From Scatosoma sp045594025 (GTDB taxonomy: Bacteria > Bacillota > Clostridia > Christensenellales > Borkfalkiaceae), in NCBI GenBank assembly GCA_045594025.1, contig JAZNXS010000043.1, forward strand, positions 1 through 49,408: a DNA stretch of 49,408 bases, written 5' to 3'. Shown here piece by piece: positions 17,595-26,801 of this stretch. Below the pieces are notes generated by a model, which did no database searches, had not been told where the DNA came from, and saw nothing but the letters and a program-made list of their open reading frames with translations. The stretch's first letter is position 1. Every line of letters starts with the position of its first letter. Both the position numbers and the translations under genes were made by a program.

Positions 17595-18941
17595 TTATTT
17601 CCCTACGCAGAATTTTGCAAAAATTTCTTCTATAATCGCTTCCGTCGCCGTTTCGCCTGTAATCTCGCCAAGCGCGTCCCAAGCTTCTTTCACGTCGATA
17701 CCAATCAAATCCAGCGGCTCTGTTTCGCATGCGCGAATGGCTTTATGCAAGCTATCCTTTGCGCGCTTGAGCGCGTCAAAATGCCGTTCCTCTATTAGGA
17801 AGGCCGCGTCCTCCGTGCGATCCCCAAATCCCTTTTCATACAAGAGACGTTTAAGCTTCGCAATCCCTTCCCCCGTCACAGCCGAGGTATACACGTCTGC
17901 GTCCGTTTCCGTTTCGTCGCGAGTGATGTCAATTTTGTTGACCACCTTGATGAGGGGCTTCCCCTGCACCATATTCAGCACCTTTGCGTCCTCCTCGTCC
18001 ACGCCGCCGTTTACGGACAAGTCCGCAACAAACACTGCTACGTCCGCCGATTTAATAATCGATTCCGCGCGCTCGATGCCGATATTTTCGATAAAGTCCC
18101 CACTCTCACGCACGCCTGCTGTGTCGTAAAGATTGAACTTTCTGCCTTCAATTTCCAAAACGCCCTCGACAGCGTCTCTCGTCGTGCCTGCCACGTCGGA
18201 AACGATGGCTTTATCATAGCCAAGTAAACGGTTTAAAAGCGAGCTCTTCCCTGTGTTAGGTTTGCCGCAAATCGCTACCGTTACACCCGATTTAATCTTT
18301 TTCCCTACCGCATAGCTCTCCGTCAGCACGGACAACTCTGAAACCAGTCTTTCCAAGGCGGTCTTTAACTCTTCCACGTGCTGTTCTTCCACGTCTTCTT
18401 CAGGATAATCAACGGAAACGTCGATCCCCGCAAGCAAAGTTTTCAACTCGGCCTGGAGCGCGCGCACCTTCTTCGTCAGCTTTTCACTGTACAGTAAATA
18501 CCCTGCCTTTACCTCCGCTTCCGATTCGCCGTTAATCATATCGGCAACCCCTTCCGCAGACGCCAAAGAAAGCTTCCCATTTAAGAATGCACGCTTGGTA
18601 AACTCGCCCCTGCCTGCCGCTTTTGCGCCGTGGCGGAAGGTTTGTTTCAAAATGCCGCGCGCTACACTTTCACCACCGTGGCATTGAAATTCCACGATAT
18701 CCTCGCCCGTGTAACTGGCAGGGCCTTTGAAATATACACAAAGCCCGTAGTCCTCAAATTTACCGCCGTCTATTTTACCTGGATACATACGGTACGGCTC
18801 GAAATCCGACACCTTCACCTTACCGGTAGGCGTAAACATTTTTTCTGCAATTTCCAACGGATTTTTTCCGCTGATACGAATAATCGCAACGCCCCCTTTT
18901 CCTGCAGGCGTCGCTATCGCCGCAATATTTTCTTCCATCAT
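17595..18941 (-). CDS. mnmE: tRNA modification GTPase MnmE (TrmE)
   Basis: 448 residues. With MnmG it makes the carboxymethylaminomethyl group on wobble uridine 34, using methylenetetrahydrofolate. The N-terminal TrmE domain (IAAIATPAGKGGVAIIRISG, then FQCHGG near residue 86) is followed by a helical domain interrupted by the Ras-like G domain: GKPNTGKS (226-233), AGTTRDAVEG, DTAG, NKID. It ends in FAKFCVGK, matching the FCIGK terminus whose cysteine is needed for the reaction, with valine for isoleucine. The gene is first of the run and has its own strong promoter with a ~100-base leader. MnmG is not in the window. Confidence 0.97.
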   Translation of the reverse strand: MMEENIAAIATPAGKGGVAIIRISGKNPLEIAEKMFTPTGKVKVSDFEPYRMYPGKIDGGKFEDYGLCVYFKGPASYTGEDIVEFQCHGGESVARGILKQTFRHGAKAAGRGEFTKRAFLNGKLSLASAEGVADMINGESEAEVKAGYLLYSEKLTKKVRALQAELKTLLAGIDVSVDYPEEDVEEQHVEELKTALERLVSELSVLTESYAVGKKIKSGVTVAICGKPNTGKSSLLNRLLGYDKAIVSDVAGTTRDAVEGVLEIEGRKFNLYDTAGVRESGDFIENIGIERAESIIKSADVAVFVADLSVNGGVDEEDAKVLNMVQGKPLIKVVNKIDITRDETETDADVYTSAVTGEGIAKLKRLLYEKGFGDRTEDAAFLIEERHFDALKRAKDSLHKAIRACETEPLDLIGIDVKEAWDALGEITGETATEAIIEEIFAKFCVGK

Positions 18942-19050
18942 ATTTTAATCCCTTGTTAGCCGTTTAACCAAAGTGCTGAAAAGACTCGCTTAGAGGCGTT
19001 TCGCTTTATTTTCGTTAACTGAGGCATAACCGCAAGTTATATATAGTACT

Positions 19051-19079
19051 ATTATAACACAGTAATTTTTTGCTGTAAA
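19051..19079 (-). promoter_or_regulatory. Promoter of the mnmE run
   Basis: On the minus strand TTTACA, 17 bases, TATAAT. It is the only clear promoter ahead of mnmE, and the next six genes follow with gaps of at most about 40 bases. Confidence 0.85.
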
Positions 19080-19098
19080 CCGTTTCACGGTTAGTTTA

Positions 19099-19142
19099 TA
19101 TAAAAAAAGACGGAAAATATAACTTTTTCTTATCTTCCGTCT
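19099..19142 (-). terminator. Terminator after the ECF/truA/membrane-protein run
   Basis: On the minus strand AGACGGAAg..., a loop rich in A and T, then TTCCGTCT followed by TTTTTTTATA. It lies about 20 bases after the stop of the membrane protein and upstream of the mnmE promoter. Confidence 0.85.
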
Positions 19143-19162
19143 CGTTTTCTATCCATATTGTG

Positions 19163-20092
19163 TTAATCGAAAAATCCGTCCGAGTCCCCGTTCGTTTCTC
19201 CCGATCCCGTATTCGTGTTTTGCGACTCGCTTGCAAATTCCGCAAACGGCTCTTCCGGCTTCGGCGGCTCGTTCGCGGAAGGCTGGCCATAGGGGCTTTG
19301 TCCATAAGGATTAGGTCTGCCGTTGTAGCTCTGCCCATAAGGGTTTTGCCCATAGCCATTCGGTCTGCCGTAAGGGTTTCCGTATTGATTGTAATACTGT
19401 TGCTGTCTGCGGATATATTCCTCGTGACGCGCTTTTACGTAGGCTTCGTAATCGATCGCTTTGCGCTTACGTAACACAAATACGATGATATACCGAGCAG
19501 GCGGACACAAAAGCGTCAAAAATCCAAGCATAGTATAATTAGCAGGCACGTAGTGCTTATAAACGCCCATCATCAGTATCCCCATCAAGAAAGAGTAGGC
19601 AACCGATAAAATCAATAAGAGGTAAGAGCTCAAATTATAGAACGACACGACCACCCCATCAAATCCACCGCCGCTAACAACGACGTCGGTCCCGTTGAGC
19701 TTCACAAGCATATACCCATAAGCAAGAATGGACAACACCGAAATTACCGTGGACACAATCTCTATAAGCATGGTATACAGGCCTGCTCTTTTAATCTTTT
19801 GCCCGTAGAAACTGCACGTACCTGCAATCTTCCCCATATACCAAATATTCGCAAACGGAACGAAAGCCAACGCTTTCTTCTTTATCCCTCTGTTTGCCGC
19901 CATTCGATAGATCCCGATCCCTTGCAAAATAAAGAAAACCAACCATGCGATCAATAACGTCGACATTAAAATAATCGCCATAGTCTCCAAAGGGAGCAAG
20001 GTGAGAAGGCTCGCGCCTGAAAAAGTCGCAACCAGCGAATCTATTAAGCTAAATACTAAGCTGATCACTATCCACAAATAAATAATATCCAT
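19163..20092 (-). CDS. Multi-pass membrane protein with a Gly/Tyr/Pro/Asn-rich repeat tail
   Basis: 309 residues. I count five to six membrane helices (about residues 1-30, 36-58, 103-128, 145-180, 187-208), with the pattern FVPFANIWYMGKIAG between helices 2 and 3 that is found in DUF5684-like and related small membrane proteins. After a basic, tyrosine- and glutamine-rich linker comes a tail (about 225-280) built on imperfect repeats of the form NPYGQ/RPNGYGQ, ending in an acidic stretch rich in Glu, Ser and Asn. Such low-complexity tails are cytoplasmic or surface-exposed spacers; the role is unknown. It follows truA by 27 bases. Confidence 0.7.
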   Translation of the reverse strand: MDIIYLWIVISLVFSLIDSLVATFSGASLLTLLPLETMAIILMSTLLIAWLVFFILQGIGIYRMAANRGIKKKALAFVPFANIWYMGKIAGTCSFYGQKIKRAGLYTMLIEIVSTVISVLSILAYGYMLVKLNGTDVVVSGGGFDGVVVSFYNLSSYLLLILSVAYSFLMGILMMGVYKHYVPANYTMLGFLTLLCPPARYIIVFVLRKRKAIDYEAYVKARHEEYIRRQQQYYNQYGNPYGRPNGYGQNPYGQSYNGRPNPYGQSPYGQPSANEPPKPEEPFAEFASESQNTNTGSGETNGDSDGFFD

Positions 20093-20119
20093 AATTTCCT
20101 CTTCAAAACCGTATCCGTT

Positions 20120-20875
20120 TTATTCGTTTTCGTATTCCACGCTCATTAAGCACAAGCCCTTCGCAGGCATCGTCTTCCCAAGTAGATTTCTATCCCCCGT
20201 TTTAAAAGCGGTTTGCAAACTTTCCGCGCTCTTTTTTCCTAAGGCCAGCGATAGGAGCTCTCCTACCATTGTGCGCACCATATTATATAAAAATCCGTTG
20301 CCCGTCACGTAAATTTTAATATCACGAGAGCCAAAGCTAACGCCCTCTTCCACACCGACCTCGTACACCGTTCTCACCGTCGTTTTCACTGAAGAACCCG
20401 ATGCGCAAAAAGCTTTGAAATCATGCTCGCCCTCAAAAAGCTTCGCCGTTTTTTGCAAATCTTCAAGAGGCGGAGCCTCTTCAATTCGAACGGCGTAGCG
20501 TTCTTTTAACGGCATTTCTCGAGGCGCAACGTATAACGAATAACAATAGGTTTTCCGTTTTGCACTGCGGTTGCTGTCAAAGCCGTCCGCACCTGCCCAG
20601 CCCTCTATAACGCGCACGTCATTTGGAAGAAATCTATTGAGACAATCGGGCATCTTTTCTGCAGGCACCGTCAGCGTCTCGCTATCGAAATGACATACCT
20701 GCCCTGCCGCATGCACCCCTGCGTCCGTTCGGCCACTCGCCGTGACGCGCACGTCCACGCCGAGCGCCGTCATGATTGCATTTTCCAAAGTTTCTTGCAC
20801 GGACATCGCATTTTTTTGTCTTTGCCAGCCGGCGTACGAAGCGCCGTCATATGCAATTTTCATTACGTACCGCAT
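20120..20875 (-). CDS. truA: tRNA pseudouridine(38-40) synthase
   Basis: 251 residues. Isomerises U38, U39 and U40 in the anticodon stem. TASGRTDAGVHAAGQV (about residues 45-60) holds the catalytic aspartate in the GRTDAGVH motif; the N-terminal AYDGASYAGWQRQ and RSAKRKTYCYSLY segments and the C-terminal GNGFLYNMVRTMVGEL are family markers. AAGGAGG stands six bases before the ATG. The ecfA-ecfT-truA order is the standard Firmicutes arrangement, where it often continues into rplM and rpsI; here a membrane protein follows instead. Confidence 0.97.
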   Translation of the reverse strand: MRYVMKIAYDGASYAGWQRQKNAMSVQETLENAIMTALGVDVRVTASGRTDAGVHAAGQVCHFDSETLTVPAEKMPDCLNRFLPNDVRVIEGWAGADGFDSNRSAKRKTYCYSLYVAPREMPLKERYAVRIEEAPPLEDLQKTAKLFEGEHDFKAFCASGSSVKTTVRTVYEVGVEEGVSFGSRDIKIYVTGNGFLYNMVRTMVGELLSLALGKKSAESLQTAFKTGDRNLLGKTMPAKGLCLMSVEYENE

Positions 20876-20903
20876 CGTACTCCTCCTTCTTAAATTCCTG
20901 CGA

Positions 20904-21716
20904 TTAAATGATTGCTACCGTAAAAATTTTTAGTAAAATCACGCTGGTTAAAAGCGTTACGGCAAGCAGAGCCGTAACAACGTCTCGCCAACCAAACGTG
21001 AGCTTTTTATACTTCGTGCGCACCTTACTACCCGAATAACAACGTGCATCCATCGCGTCCCCAAGCTCGTCCGCGCGGCGGAATGCGCTGATCAGTAGCG
21101 GTATCAACGTTGGAATCAACGCCGTGACGCGTTTGGTGAGTCCACCCGTCTCGAAATCCGCCCCACGTGCCTTTTGCGCGTTCATAATCCGCCCCGTCTC
21201 GTCCGTCAAAATAGGAATAAACCGCAACGCAATCGACATAATCAATGCCAATTCGTGCACGGGAAAATGAATAATTTTCAACGGGGAAAGCAAGCTTTCA
21301 ATCCCATCCGCCAAGGACACGGGGGTGGTGGTGAGCGTCAGCAAAGACGAACTAAGCACCAGCAAAAACAAGCGCACCGCCAAGAAAATCGTATAATAAA
21401 TCGCTTCTTTCGTAACGATGATAAACTGCCACTGCCAAAGCACCGTTTCTCCATCGTAGAAAAACAGATTGAGCACCGTCATAAATACCAGCAAAAACAA
21501 AATTGCTTTCACCGAGCGCAAAAGACTTTTAAACGGAACGCCCGAAAACGCCGCACAGAGTACAAAAAACAATGCGCATGCGCCGAGCGCATAGAAGTTT
21601 TGCGCCAAAAATACAGCGACGATATATACCGTCAAAAATAGTATTTTTGTGCGTGGATCGCACTTGTGCACGAAAGAGTTCGCAGGATAATACTGTCCAA
21701 AGGAAACTTCAGTCAT
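20904..21716 (-). CDS. ecfT: ECF transporter transmembrane subunit EcfT
   Basis: 270 residues. Joins the two ATPase domains to an interchangeable substrate-binding S component, which is encoded elsewhere. Five to six membrane helices; the FGQYYPANSFVHKCDPRTKIL start, ALRFIPILTDETGRIMNAQKARGADF (the first A-R-G ATPase-coupling motif) and AFRRADELGDAMDARCYSG (second A-R motif) are diagnostic. I chose ATG 21716, eight bases from GAAGGAGGG; two earlier in-frame starts sit on top of the ribosome site. The start lies inside the end of ecfA1A2, so translation is coupled. Confidence 0.93.
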   Translation of the reverse strand: MTEVSFGQYYPANSFVHKCDPRTKILFLTVYIVAVFLAQNFYALGACALFFVLCAAFSGVPFKSLLRSVKAILFLLVFMTVLNLFFYDGETVLWQWQFIIVTKEAIYYTIFLAVRLFLLVLSSSLLTLTTTPVSLADGIESLLSPLKIIHFPVHELALIMSIALRFIPILTDETGRIMNAQKARGADFETGGLTKRVTALIPTLIPLLISAFRRADELGDAMDARCYSGSKVRTKYKKLTFGWRDVVTALLAVTLLTSVILLKIFTVAII

Positions 21717-23601
21717 TCTCATTCCCTCCTTCACGGCTTAATCGCGCACCTGCCCCTTGCATTTTTGCAAAATCAAGGGTTTTGGCGAGGAAATCGTTGA
21801 CGCTATAATCATTTTCGATCACAATCCCTTTTTTCGCCAAAGCATGGGTAATTTTTGCCGTAAACGGCACATCTAACCCCTTTTCATACAGTTTGTCCGC
21901 ATCAAAAAACAGAGTTTTCGGCTCTGCCACGGAAAGCACCTTACCCTCCGAGAAAATCGCCGCACGCGTACAATTTTCCGCAATCTCATCCATGTCGTGT
22001 GAAACGATAATCACCGTTTTACACCATTGCTCGTGTATCGTATGGAGCAGGGACATGATCTCCTCTTTCCCCAGAGGATCTAAGCCGGCTGCAGGCTCGT
22101 CTAACACCAAAATTTCAGGTTTCGTGACAATGACGCCGGCAATCGCCACGCGGCGTTTTTGGCCGCCCGATAATTCGAACGGAGAACGGTTTTTCACTTC
22201 GTGGTAATTCAACCCCACCGTCTCAATCGCTTCACGGACCGCTTCGATAATCTTCGTTTCCTCCATATCCGGATAAAAGTTTTTCAAGCCGAATGCAACG
22301 TCATCGAATACCGTCTCCGCAAACAGCTGATACTCGGGATATTGAAACACCATGCCGACCTTGCTTCTCAGCGCGCGAAAATCCGTCTTCTTATCCGTCA
22401 AATCGAACCCATTGACCGTAAGCTTTATTTGAGGAGGGGCAACTTGCCCTTTTTTTAATTTTTTCGGCTTATATTTTCTCTCTGCAGAAGGCACTTTCAA
22501 CAGCGCGTTTAAATGTTGTACGAAGGTGGATTTACCGCTGCCCGTATGCCCGATAATTCCAAAGAATTCTCCGCTTTGAATTTCCAAATCCACCCCATTC
22601 AAGGCTTGCGTAGCAAAGGGCGATTTTGCATTATATACGTAGGAAAGATTTTCGCACTCAATTTTGCCTATGCCGAGAATCGTTTCCCCATCAAATTCGC
22701 TTGCATTCGTACATACCCCCTCTGTCTTGAGTGGAACAACGTGTTTTGCCGTAGCAAGCGCCTCTTGAATATGCTCTGCAATTTGCGCGGCGTCCATACC
22801 GTCTGCCACGGGTAAGCCGTGCTGTGAAAGCGTACGGCAGATTTTAACGGGCTTGGGCATTACTAAGGAATATTTTGCTAACTCGTCGCCGTGTTCGAAA
22901 ATTTCTTGCGGCTTTCCTTCCATCACGATCCTGCCTTTATGCATAACGACCGCCCTATCCGCAAGCAACGCTTCCTCCGCAAAATGCGTGATTAAAATGA
23001 CGGTGATTTTCTCCTCCTTATTCAGGCGTAAAACCACGTCCATAACTTCCTTTCTTCCACGAGGATCCAGCATTGCCGTAGCCTCGTCTAAAATCATCAC
23101 TCTCGGCTTTAAAGCGAGCACTCCGGCGATGGCAATGCGCTGTTTTTGTCCCCCTGATAATCTTGCAGGCGTAGCATGACGGAATTCCTCCATACCGACA
23201 GCATTCAACGCAAACTGAATACGTTTGCCGATCTCTTCACGCTCTACTCCGATGTTTTCGGGCCCGAACGCAATATCGTCCTCCACGATAGAAGCCACTG
23301 TTTGATTATCGGGATTTTGGAAAACGATCCCGACCTGTTTACGGATTTCAAATAAATTCTTATCGTCGTTCGCATCTAAACCAAGCACAGTGATTTTTCC
23401 TGCGTTCGCTTTTAAAAGGCCGTTGGTGAGCCTTGCAAGCGTGGATTTCCCACTGCCGTTATGCCCCAGCACGGCAACAAATTCCCCTTCCGACACAGAA
23501 AAGTTTACGCCGTCAAGCGCAAATGAACCGTCAAACGAAATCCCTTCGTTTTCGGCGTCGTCGTAAGAAAAATATACTTGTTCGAACTTAATTGCTTCCA
23601 T
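21709..23601 (-). CDS. ecfA: Fused ECF transporter ATPase EcfA1-EcfA2
   Basis: 630 residues with two complete ABC ATPase domains in one chain. Domain 1: Walker A GHNGSGKST (46-54), FQNPDNQ, LSGGQKQR (148-155), Walker B VMILDEATAMLD. Domain 2: GHTGSGKST (351-359), FQYPEYQL, LSGGQKRR, VLDEPAAGLD. These match EcfA1 (DEA...MLD) and EcfA2 (DEPAAGLD) respectively. In most Firmicutes the two are separate genes of about 280 residues; here a linker of about 70 residues (about 250-315) joins them. The pair powers uptake of vitamins or metal ions through EcfT. The ribosome site before the ATG at 23601 is weak, and a hairpin lies just upstream. Confidence 0.95.
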   Translation of the reverse strand: MEAIKFEQVYFSYDDAENEGISFDGSFALDGVNFSVSEGEFVAVLGHNGSGKSTLARLTNGLLKANAGKITVLGLDANDDKNLFEIRKQVGIVFQNPDNQTVASIVEDDIAFGPENIGVEREEIGKRIQFALNAVGMEEFRHATPARLSGGQKQRIAIAGVLALKPRVMILDEATAMLDPRGRKEVMDVVLRLNKEEKITVILITHFAEEALLADRAVVMHKGRIVMEGKPQEIFEHGDELAKYSLVMPKPVKICRTLSQHGLPVADGMDAAQIAEHIQEALATAKHVVPLKTEGVCTNASEFDGETILGIGKIECENLSYVYNAKSPFATQALNGVDLEIQSGEFFGIIGHTGSGKSTFVQHLNALLKVPSAERKYKPKKLKKGQVAPPQIKLTVNGFDLTDKKTDFRALRSKVGMVFQYPEYQLFAETVFDDVAFGLKNFYPDMEETKIIEAVREAIETVGLNYHEVKNRSPFELSGGQKRRVAIAGVIVTKPEILVLDEPAAGLDPLGKEEIMSLLHTIHEQWCKTVIIVSHDMDEIAENCTRAAIFSEGKVLSVAEPKTLFFDADKLYEKGLDVPFTAKITHALAKKGIVIENDYSVNDFLAKTLDFAKMQGAGARLSREGGNEND

Positions 23602-23665
23602 CTTTCATCTAAAAAGGAACATAGTTCCTTTCCTTGCCTTAGATTTTTATTCTATTTCATTCTAT

Positions 23666-23694
23666 ATTATAGCAAATTTTTCCGCGAATTACAA
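23666..23694 (-). promoter_or_regulatory. Promoter of the ecfA-ecfT-truA run
   Basis: On the minus strand TTGTAA, 17 bases, TATAAT. A leader of about 60 bases separates it from the start codon. Confidence 0.75.
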
Positions 23695-23771
23695 TGAAAA
23701 TGAGGTGAAAAACTGTGTTATTACGCAGAAAAATAAACTTTCTTCCTCTTTTTTTCTTTTTTGGGGTGCAT

Positions 23772-23801
23772 TTGCTTGTTTTCTTTTATAAAAAGTATTA
23801 T
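23772..23801 (+). promoter_or_regulatory. Probable promoter of the YitT-family gene
   Basis: TTGCTT, 18 bases, TATTAT, 32 bases before the start codon. Moderate match on both boxes. Confidence 0.45.
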
Positions 23802-23832
23802 GATAAAAGAAAGATATAACGCGGAGGCTTAT

Positions 23833-24813
23833 ATGGACGACACCGAAGAGAAAAATATACAAAACGAGGGTACCGTGTCCGTAACGAATGAGAAAAAAAT
23901 AAAAAATATCTTTCGCGCAACTTGCATAGACGTTTTAACCTGTTTACTATCGGCTATACTCGTTTCCGGCTCCTTGTTTTACTTTTCCAACTATAACGGC
24001 TTTGCGCCAGGCGGCGTAACCGGCTTCGCCTCGATTATCGGCTCTCTTATCGCCAAAGGCGGCTTGGGCGACGTAACGCTGAACATGAGTATTTTGATGT
24101 TCGCATTCAACCTGCCCATATTCCTTTTGGTGGCTATCTTTTGTAGCCGAAAAACGGGTGTTATGCTGATTGTGTATTTGGTTTTTCAATCAGCGCTGTT
24201 GATGCTGTTAAAGTATTTACAAGCAGAACATAATTTACCCTACTACGCCGCATATGAAGGACAAAACAACGTTGTATATGCCGCAATCGGCGTCGGCGTG
24301 ATTTCCGGCTTTGGTTTTTCGTTGATGCTTCGCCGTTTCGGCGCGTCCGGCGGCACATACGCAATCTCCGCCCTGATCAAACGTTTTAAACCTGAACAGA
24401 ATATTGCTTGGTTGGCGTTCGCCATGGATTCCTCCGTGGTTATCTTTGCTTTTTTCGTATACGACTCCAACGTCAACGCCGTGATCTCCACCTTAACGAA
24501 CATCTTCATTTCCAACTTAGTGGTTGATTATATCTTACAAGGTTTACGAAGCGGCTATAAATTTGAAGTCATCACGGAAAATCCCGACGCCCTTTCCAAC
24601 GAGTTGATGTCCCATTTACATAGAGGCGTAACTCTCTTGCACGGCGAAGGTATGTACACCCATACGGATAAATGTATTTTGATCTGCATTGTTCGCAAAC
24701 GTGAAATCGGCGAATTCTTAAAGCTTTTAAAACAGCACGGTGCCACCTTCTCGTACTCTTGTAAAGTAAACGAAGTTTACGGCAATTTCGAAATGCACGC
24801 CAGTGCAAAATAA
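23833..24813 (+). CDS. YitT/DUF161-family membrane protein with DUF2179 domain
   Basis: 326 residues. An N-terminal soluble stretch (about 1-35) leads into five membrane helices; SGSLFYFSNYNGFAPGGVTGFASIIG and the later RRFGASGGTYAISALI pattern are typical of the YitT family, and the C-terminal KFEVITENPDALSNELM...RGVTLLHGEGMYTHTDKCILICIVRKREI segment is DUF2179, a small ligand-binding domain. The family has no firmly known function; it is abundant in Firmicutes. I chose ATG 23833 because GGAGG lies five bases before; the frame is open back to 23761 without a site. Confidence 0.85.
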   Translation: MDDTEEKNIQNEGTVSVTNEKKIKNIFRATCIDVLTCLLSAILVSGSLFYFSNYNGFAPGGVTGFASIIGSLIAKGGLGDVTLNMSILMFAFNLPIFLLVAIFCSRKTGVMLIVYLVFQSALLMLLKYLQAEHNLPYYAAYEGQNNVVYAAIGVGVISGFGFSLMLRRFGASGGTYAISALIKRFKPEQNIAWLAFAMDSSVVIFAFFVYDSNVNAVISTLTNIFISNLVVDYILQGLRSGYKFEVITENPDALSNELMSHLHRGVTLLHGEGMYTHTDKCILICIVRKREIGEFLKLLKQHGATFSYSCKVNEVYGNFEMHASAK

Positions 24814-24837
24814 GACAATAACTGCAATAAAACATAA

Positions 24838-24874
24838 AAACGTCCACCCCATGTACGAGGTGGACGTTTTTTTT
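24838..24874. terminator. Terminator between the YitT and Na/Pi genes
   Basis: AAAACGTCCACC, an eight-to-ten-base loop, GGTGGACGTTTTTTTT. Ends the rightward YitT transcript; it also has an A-run on the 5' side and can serve the leftward Na/Pi gene. Confidence 0.92.
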
Positions 24875-24898
24875 GCTATCCATTTAATCTGTTACGAT

Positions 24899-26560
24899 TT
24901 AGTTTTCTGTGCTGTGTGCAATGAAGTTTAAATGGTCGCCAATACGTTCGAGGTTGCATACCAAATTGATAAAAATCGTATTGTTTTCAGGACGGCATTT
25001 ACCCTGCCCTAAACGGAGAATATGTTCCGCAACCAAATCACGGCGCATCGTATCGATTTCATCTTCCAGCATATCCGATTCCGCAAGAACGTCAAAGCGT
25101 TGATTGAGAATAATATCTCGCACCAAAATATACTGCTTTTGTAAGGTGTCGTGCATAATTTCCAGCTTCTCGTTGATGCCTTCGGAGAACGTCAGGTTAT
25201 CCCTCACTTCGCGTTTTGTATATTTGGTCAAATTGTCCGCAAGCTCTGCAATACGGGCAATATCCCCGATGTTGTTATGCAGCGCACTGATCAATTTCTC
25301 ATCCGCGTAGGAAACGCCAAGGGCAGATACGCGCACCAAATAGTTACTAATCTGTTCGCTGATTTTAGCGACGTTATCATTCGCCGTATATACCGCATCC
25401 AACGCATCCACGTCCCTATCGATAAACGCGCGGAACGCAATGCGCAAGCTTTCCATGGACATATCCGCCATACGGAAGGTTTCTTTTTTCAACTGGCCGA
25501 GCGCTACGGGAGGCGTTGTCAAGAAACGCTTATCCATATACACCAGCTCCCAAGCCTCTTTTTCCTGCTGCTTTTTCTCGGGAACGAGAATACTGGAAAG
25601 TTTCACAAGCACCTTAGTAAACGGCAAGAACACCAACGTACAGAGCACGTTAAAGAAGGTATGGAACATTGCGATTTGCGTACCTTCTTCGGGGAACCAG
25701 CTCTTAAACGTTATTTCATAGAAGTAAGAACCCACAATGGGTTTCGACCAGATCAACAACATCAGGGTAAACAGCAATGTACCCGTTACGTTAAACAAGA
25801 GGTGAATGATACTTGCGCGCCTTGCATTGACCGACGTACCGATCGAAGAAATCAACGCAGTCACACACGAGCCGATATTCGAGCCCAAAATGACGTACAA
25901 TACGGCGTTACCGCCACCGCCTATGATCAAGCCCTGTGTCGCCATCGCAATGACAATCGTTGTAACGGCACTGGAGGACTGCAACAACGCAGTAAACACA
26001 ATACCGAACGCCAGCAGCAGGAAAGGATTATTCATGGATGTGAGCACCTGTCCAACGATAGGATAAGTTTCGTAATCCGCATAAATTTTCATTCTGCCGG
26101 ACATGATTTCCAACCCAAAGAAAACCAATCCTAAACCTGCAAGCGCAAGCCCTATGGATTTTACTTTGTCGTTTTTGGAAAGCATCTCCATCATGACGCC
26201 GACAAACAGCAACGCAATGAAGAACGGCGCAATATCAAACGAGCTGAGCGCCGCCAACTGCGCAGTAATCGTTGTACCGATGTTCGCACCCATAATCACG
26301 GTAGCCGCTTGGAATAAGGACATAATCCCTGCGTTTACAAAACCGACAACCATGACCGTCGTTACACCGGAGCTTTGCACCACCGCTGTGGCTACCGCAC
26401 CGATCCCAACGCCCACCATCTTGTTTTCAGACGTCTTATTGAACAGCTTTTTCAAGCTATTGCCTGCAAGTTTTTCCATATTGTCGCTCAAAAATTTGAA
26501 CCCAATCAGAAAGGCACCGCAAGCAGCCAACACCATGATAATATTAACCACGTGTTCCAT
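24899..26560 (-). CDS. Na/Pi cotransporter family protein with PhoU-like C-terminal domain
   Basis: 553 residues. The membrane half (about 1-330) holds the two inverted repeats of the Na/Pi (NptA, PF02690) family: TAVVQSSGVTTVMVVGFVNAG and TALLQSSSAVTTIVIAMATQG, both carrying the QSS ion/phosphate-binding motif. The C-terminal half (about 350-553) is helical and PhoU-like (SMESLRIAFRAFIDRDVDALDAVY...NLERIGDHLNFIAHSTEN). It probably moves phosphate with sodium. ATG 26560 has AAGGAG seven bases upstream; the frame extends upstream through the promoter. Monocistronic: its own promoter at 26648-26676, terminator at 24838. Confidence 0.92.
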   Translation of the reverse strand: MEHVVNIIMVLAACGAFLIGFKFLSDNMEKLAGNSLKKLFNKTSENKMVGVGIGAVATAVVQSSGVTTVMVVGFVNAGIMSLFQAATVIMGANIGTTITAQLAALSSFDIAPFFIALLFVGVMMEMLSKNDKVKSIGLALAGLGLVFFGLEIMSGRMKIYADYETYPIVGQVLTSMNNPFLLLAFGIVFTALLQSSSAVTTIVIAMATQGLIIGGGGNAVLYVILGSNIGSCVTALISSIGTSVNARRASIIHLLFNVTGTLLFTLMLLIWSKPIVGSYFYEITFKSWFPEEGTQIAMFHTFFNVLCTLVFLPFTKVLVKLSSILVPEKKQQEKEAWELVYMDKRFLTTPPVALGQLKKETFRMADMSMESLRIAFRAFIDRDVDALDAVYTANDNVAKISEQISNYLVRVSALGVSYADEKLISALHNNIGDIARIAELADNLTKYTKREVRDNLTFSEGINEKLEIMHDTLQKQYILVRDIILNQRFDVLAESDMLEDEIDTMRRDLVAEHILRLGQGKCRPENNTIFINLVCNLERIGDHLNFIAHSTEN

Positions 26561-26647
26561 ATAAGTACTCCTTATCTCTCTTCCTAACGTTTGAATGCTT
26601 TTTTTAAATCTTTGCACGGAAAAGTTTTCACCTTTCCTTTCATAATA

Positions 26648-26676
26648 ATTATACATTAAAATAATAAAAATGTCAT
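26648..26676 (-). promoter_or_regulatory. Promoter of the Na/Pi gene
   Basis: On the minus strand ATGACA, 17 bases, TATAAT, with an 85-base leader. No obvious Pho-box direct repeat is seen. Confidence 0.7.
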
Positions 26677-26730
26677 CAATTTGAACAAAAAAAATCAAAA
26701 AAACATTTTTTGTTATTTCCCCTCAAAACC

Positions 26731-26759
26731 TTTACAAAAGAACAGATTTATGATAGAAT
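26731..26759 (+). promoter_or_regulatory. Promoter of the aldose epimerase gene
   Basis: TTTACA, 17 bases, TAGAAT, 42 bases before the ATG. Confidence 0.65.
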
Positions 26760-26801
26760 ATTTTTAGTATAACAAATAATGAAAATATTGCGAGGTGTAA
26801 T

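Noticed and set aside
19163..19400. A collagen-like or surface-adhesin reading of the membrane protein tail
   Set aside because: The tail is low-complexity Gly/Tyr/Asn/Pro sequence with no Gly-X-Y repeat or anchor motif.
26560..26698. A longer N-terminus for the Na/Pi protein
   Set aside because: The extension covers the promoter and a leader, and the family begins at the ATG behind AAGGAG at 26560.
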